A stretch of 8,634 nt of DNA from positions 1 to 8,634 of the forward strand of contig WGCT01000338.1 in assembly GCA_015493625.1 (NCBI GenBank), read 5' to 3'. Within the stretch, counting starts at the first letter, position 1. The number at the start of each line of letters is the position of its first letter. The DNA is from Draconibacterium sp. (GTDB lineage Bacteria > Bacteroidota > Bacteroidia > Bacteroidales > Prolixibacteraceae). This document shows positions 6,513 to 8,634 of the stretch, piece after piece. A model generated the notes under the pieces. That model was not told the DNA's origin, searched no databases, and saw only the letters and a list, made by a program, of their open reading frames with translations. Position numbers and translations under genes: made by a program.

Positions 6513-7895
6513 TTAATTAAAATTCTCGCCTTCTCTGTTTTCTCGTTTGCTGTATTCTAAAAACAGGTCGGTGCGCCCCGAGAATTCGAGGAGTTTTGCC
6601 AACGAAAGAACATAATCGTTCAACACTTTTATGCGCCCGGTTTTTACTTTTGTTACGGCAAGCTCGGCATCAACTACATCTTTCGATGTTGCAAATCCTT
6701 CGGCAAATGCTTTTTTCTGAACACGTAAATATTCGCTAACAAATTCGTAGGTTTTCTCCATGGTTTCCAGTTGCTCAACATGCATCTGCAATTCGTTATA
6801 CAGCTTGTTTAAATAGGTCGAAATATCGGATTTTGCTTTTGTGTCGATAAAATCAACCATCTCCATTGTAGCTTTTGCCGATTTTATTTTCGAGCCTCTC
6901 GATGCTCCGTCGAACAAGGTCCAGTTCAAATTCACGCCAATAAGCCAATTGGGCATCAAATGCGTTAAATCTTTTGCATACAGTTCCTTATTCCCTACAA
7001 CTGCAACCGTTGGAAAATAGTCGCTTTTTTTAATGTTGTAGTTTTGGCGTGCCAGTTCTTTTTTCGATTCAACCTGTTTTAACTGCGGGTTATTTTCTAT
7101 TGCCGCCTGCCTGAAAAAACTAAGGGGTTCAATCTCTTTTAACAGAAAAAGTTCGGATATTGGCTGAATTACAATTGAATCGCCGAGTGTGTTGCTCAGT
7201 GCATCGCGAACAATGTTCGATTGGTTAATAGCTTTTTGCCACTCCATTTTTGCGTTCGATGCCGAAAACTCGACATAAAGCCGTTGCGCTTTGGAAATCA
7301 TTCCGCTCTCTTCCATTTTTTTTGCATGGTCGAGGTGCAGCAACATGGCGTCGTATGCCTCTTTGTATAAGTCGACAGCTTTTAACGATAACCGGTAACC
7401 GTAGTATCGTTCAACAAGTTGCGTGTTTAATTCGTTTTCTGTCTGTTCAATTTTATACAGTGCTTCGTTAATGTTTGCATCCATTGCTTTGTTTGCCGAA
7501 TGAATTTTCCCACCGGTAAAAACAGGCCAGATAAAATTTAGTCCCACCAGCGAAAACGATTCGTTTTGCAACACCAATGAAGAGGGAAGTTGCTTTTGTG
7601 GCGGGGCTCCGGTAAGGTCTCTGAAAGCATCGGAAATAGGAGAAATATCTAATCCAATATCCTGGTCGAATTTCATGTAGCTGGCCGACAACGATACTTT
7701 TGGCAGGTACAAACCCCGCATGGTTTTTCGTTCCATTTCGCGCGAACGTTTATTTGCCTGAGCACTTTTAAGTGCATAGTTTCTGTTGTTCATGGTTTGC
7801 ATGGCCTGTTCAAACGTCATTTTTTCAACCTCCTGAGCAGCTGCAAAGTGAATGGTTAAAATAAGTAAAAGGCTATATAATATTGCTCGTTTCAT
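6513..7895 (-). CDS. TolC-family outer-membrane efflux channel
   Basis: This 460-residue protein has a signal peptide of 20 residues (LLLILTIHFAAA, then QEVE) and two outer-membrane-efflux repeats (about 27-235 and 255-440). Each repeat has long helices and a beta-hairpin region. The hairpins end in matching motifs, GLNFIWPVFTGGKIHSANKA (118-137) and GVNLNWTLFDGASRGSKIKS (320-339), which is the internal duplication seen in TolC-like proteins. The final helix FAEGFATSKDVVDAELAV (397-414) leading to LLEFSGRTD is typical of Bacteroidota members. As a trimer it would form the outer-membrane and periplasmic tunnel of the exporter. Its N-terminus lacks a lipobox Cys, unlike many OprM/NodT-type proteins. 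It begins 43 bp after the small barrel gene and has the only clear Shine-Dalgarno sequence seen in this cluster. Confidence 0.94.
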   Translation of the reverse strand: MKRAILYSLLLILTIHFAAAQEVEKMTFEQAMQTMNNRNYALKSAQANKRSREMERKTMRGLYLPKVSLSASYMKFDQDIGLDISPISDAFRDLTGAPPQKQLPSSLVLQNESFSLVGLNFIWPVFTGGKIHSANKAMDANINEALYKIEQTENELNTQLVERYYGYRLSLKAVDLYKEAYDAMLLHLDHAKKMEESGMISKAQRLYVEFSASNAKMEWQKAINQSNIVRDALSNTLGDSIVIQPISELFLLKEIEPLSFFRQAAIENNPQLKQVESKKELARQNYNIKKSDYFPTVAVVGNKELYAKDLTHLMPNWLIGVNLNWTLFDGASRGSKIKSAKATMEMVDFIDTKAKSDISTYLNKLYNELQMHVEQLETMEKTYEFVSEYLRVQKKAFAEGFATSKDVVDAELAVTKVKTGRIKVLNDYVLSLAKLLEFSGRTDLFLEYSKRENREGENFN

Positions 7896-7900
7896 TGTTA

Positions 7901-7906
7901 TCCTTT
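7901..7906 (-). promoter_or_regulatory. Shine-Dalgarno sequence of the TolC-like gene
   Basis: AAAGGA on the minus strand, with a 5-nt spacer (TAACA) before the ATG at 7895. The other starts in the window have A/T-rich leaders without this motif, which is normal for Bacteroidota, so this may raise translation of the channel relative to its neighbours. Confidence 0.5.
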
Positions 7907-7938
7907 TTATTTCTGAAGTTTATAAAAACAGCAGTTTG

Positions 7939-8532
7939 TTAAATCTTATAAATAATTCCCAATCGCAAGTCGGTGTAACTATTGTTACCTTCTCCAAAAG
8001 TTTGATTGTAACCCGCTTTAAAAAGAATTCCTATTCCATCGGAGATGTTGTAAATTGCTCCAAGATGCGGATAAACACCAAATTTGTACGAAAAGTTTTT
8101 TTGAGTGTCGGAGGTATAATTTCCGGTTTGTTTAATTTTATGAACAAGCGAGTAGAGTCCGGCACCAATTCCAAGAAACGGTTGGAACTTTTTCTCTCGT
8201 AAAAAGCGGTAGTTTACGGCAGCCAAAACAGGAACCGAGAAGTAATGAATAGAATATTCGAACGGTAAAATGTTTTGCTGAGCATTTTTGTAGGCTTCTA
8301 AATACTCATTGGTGGCCGCAAAATTTGTTAACGAAAAACTTAACGAAACAGAAAGCGGAGAGTTGTCGAAAGAGTAATAAAACTCGGTACTTCCTCCAAA
8401 TCCATTTTTAAAATTGTCGCTAATTGTTTTGTTGGCAATATTGTAATTACCGGTAAAACTAACCGCCAATTCCGATTGTGCCTGTACAATTAGAGAACAG
8501 CTGATAATGATTAATGCAAAAATTATTTTCAT
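7939..8532 (-). CDS. Small outer-membrane beta-barrel protein (OMP_b-brl / porin-family type)
   Basis: This 197-residue protein has a signal peptide (IIFALIIISCSLIVQA, cleavage near residue 18-19 before QSELA) and then alternating hydrophobic strands that suit an 8-stranded barrel. Examples are LAVSFTGNYNI (22-32), LSVSLSFSLTNF (59-70), HYFSVPVLAAVNYRF (96-110), FQPFLGIGAGLYSLV (116-130), FGVYPHLGAIYNI, GIGILFKAGYNQTF, and a C-terminal strand TDLRLGIIYKI that would close the barrel. The FSVPVLAAVNYRF...FQPFLGIGAGL pair is characteristic of Bacteroidota outer-membrane beta-barrel proteins (PF13568/PF13505-like). The precise function is unknown. It is the first gene of the run, 43 bp ahead of the TolC-like gene with no terminator in between, so it probably belongs to the exporter operon. 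Whether it takes part in export, senses the envelope or is only co-regulated cannot be told from sequence. Confidence 0.85.
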   Translation of the reverse strand: MKIIFALIIISCSLIVQAQSELAVSFTGNYNIANKTISDNFKNGFGGSTEFYYSFDNSPLSVSLSFSLTNFAATNEYLEAYKNAQQNILPFEYSIHYFSVPVLAAVNYRFLREKKFQPFLGIGAGLYSLVHKIKQTGNYTSDTQKNFSYKFGVYPHLGAIYNISDGIGILFKAGYNQTFGEGNNSYTDLRLGIIYKI

Positions 8533-8561
8533 CGATATTTTTTTTATTCAATAATTCAGAA

Positions 8562-8590
8562 ACCACAAATGTGGTAATTTAGTAACTAAA
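8562..8590. promoter_or_regulatory. Two adjacent inverted repeats upstream of the exporter operon, candidate operator
   Basis: ACCACA-AA-TGTGGT (8562-8575) and TTTAGT-A-ACTAAA (8578-8590) are perfect 6-bp-arm inverted repeats separated by 2 bp. They lie about 30-58 bp upstream of the first start codon (8532), where a repressor or activator would act. I saw no good -33/-7 promoter match in 8533-8634. Binding by a TetR- or MarR-type regulator encoded beyond the right edge is only a guess. Confidence 0.35.
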
Positions 8591-8634
8591 GGTTGAAAAT
8601 TATTACGAATAACGATATTTCTTTAACCTTAAAC

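Noticed and set aside
7852..8202. 116-codon plus-strand open frame across the TolC-barrel junction
   Set aside because: Antisense to two well-supported genes, with no motif or start signal.
1..8634. Novel defence system, CRISPR array, tRNA, insertion sequence or prophage
   Set aside because: No repeats with spacers, cloverleaf-like segments, transposase or integrase motifs, or nuclease/helicase signatures were seen on either strand.

Overview
The window looks like chromosomal DNA from a member of the Bacteroidota. It is AT-rich, most starts have A-rich leaders without a Shine-Dalgarno sequence, two -33/-7 style promoter candidates fit the phylum consensus, and the gene content is typical: a GH110 glycosidase, an S1 sulfatase, a TolC/HlyD/ABC-2 exporter and a small outer-membrane barrel. 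A marine or gut polysaccharide degrader of the Bacteroidales/Marinilabiliales type is my inference from the GH110-sulfatase pair. Nothing in the sequence fixes genus or species.

Left part (1-3002): the 5' half of a secreted GH110 alpha-1,3-galactosidase-like gene runs off the left edge on the minus strand. A 223-bp divergent spacer separates it from a small plus-strand gene for a 57-residue protein with a CxxC...CxxH zinc-ribbon-like pattern. That small gene converges on a minus-strand sulfatase lipoprotein gene. Between the two lies a strong 17-bp hairpin flanked by A and T tracts that should terminate transcription in both directions. GH110 and sulfatase would together suit a sulfated alpha-galactoside glycan, such as lambda-carrageenan-like galactan or sulfated host glycan, but no SusC/SusD pair or regulator is visible here.

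Right part (3104-8532): five minus-strand genes with gaps of 5 to 43 bp form a probable operon in the order small outer-membrane beta-barrel, TolC-like outer-membrane channel, HlyD-type periplasmic adaptor, ABC-2 permease 1, ABC-2 permease 2. The two permeases are paralogues and probably pair as a heterodimer. With the adaptor and TolC-like protein they would span both membranes as a drug or lipid exporter of the YbhG-YbhS-YbhR / YhiI-YhhJ type. No ATPase gene is present in the cluster. Two adjacent inverted repeats lie upstream of the first gene and may be operator sites. A promoter-like sequence in the 101-bp gap before the sulfatase suggests that gene is transcribed separately.

I found no RNA genes, mobile elements, CRISPR arrays or defence genes. 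The most unusual signals are the ATPase-less exporter, the small zinc-ribbon gene, and a strong compositional contrast between GATC (5 sites) and TCGA (about 65 sites).
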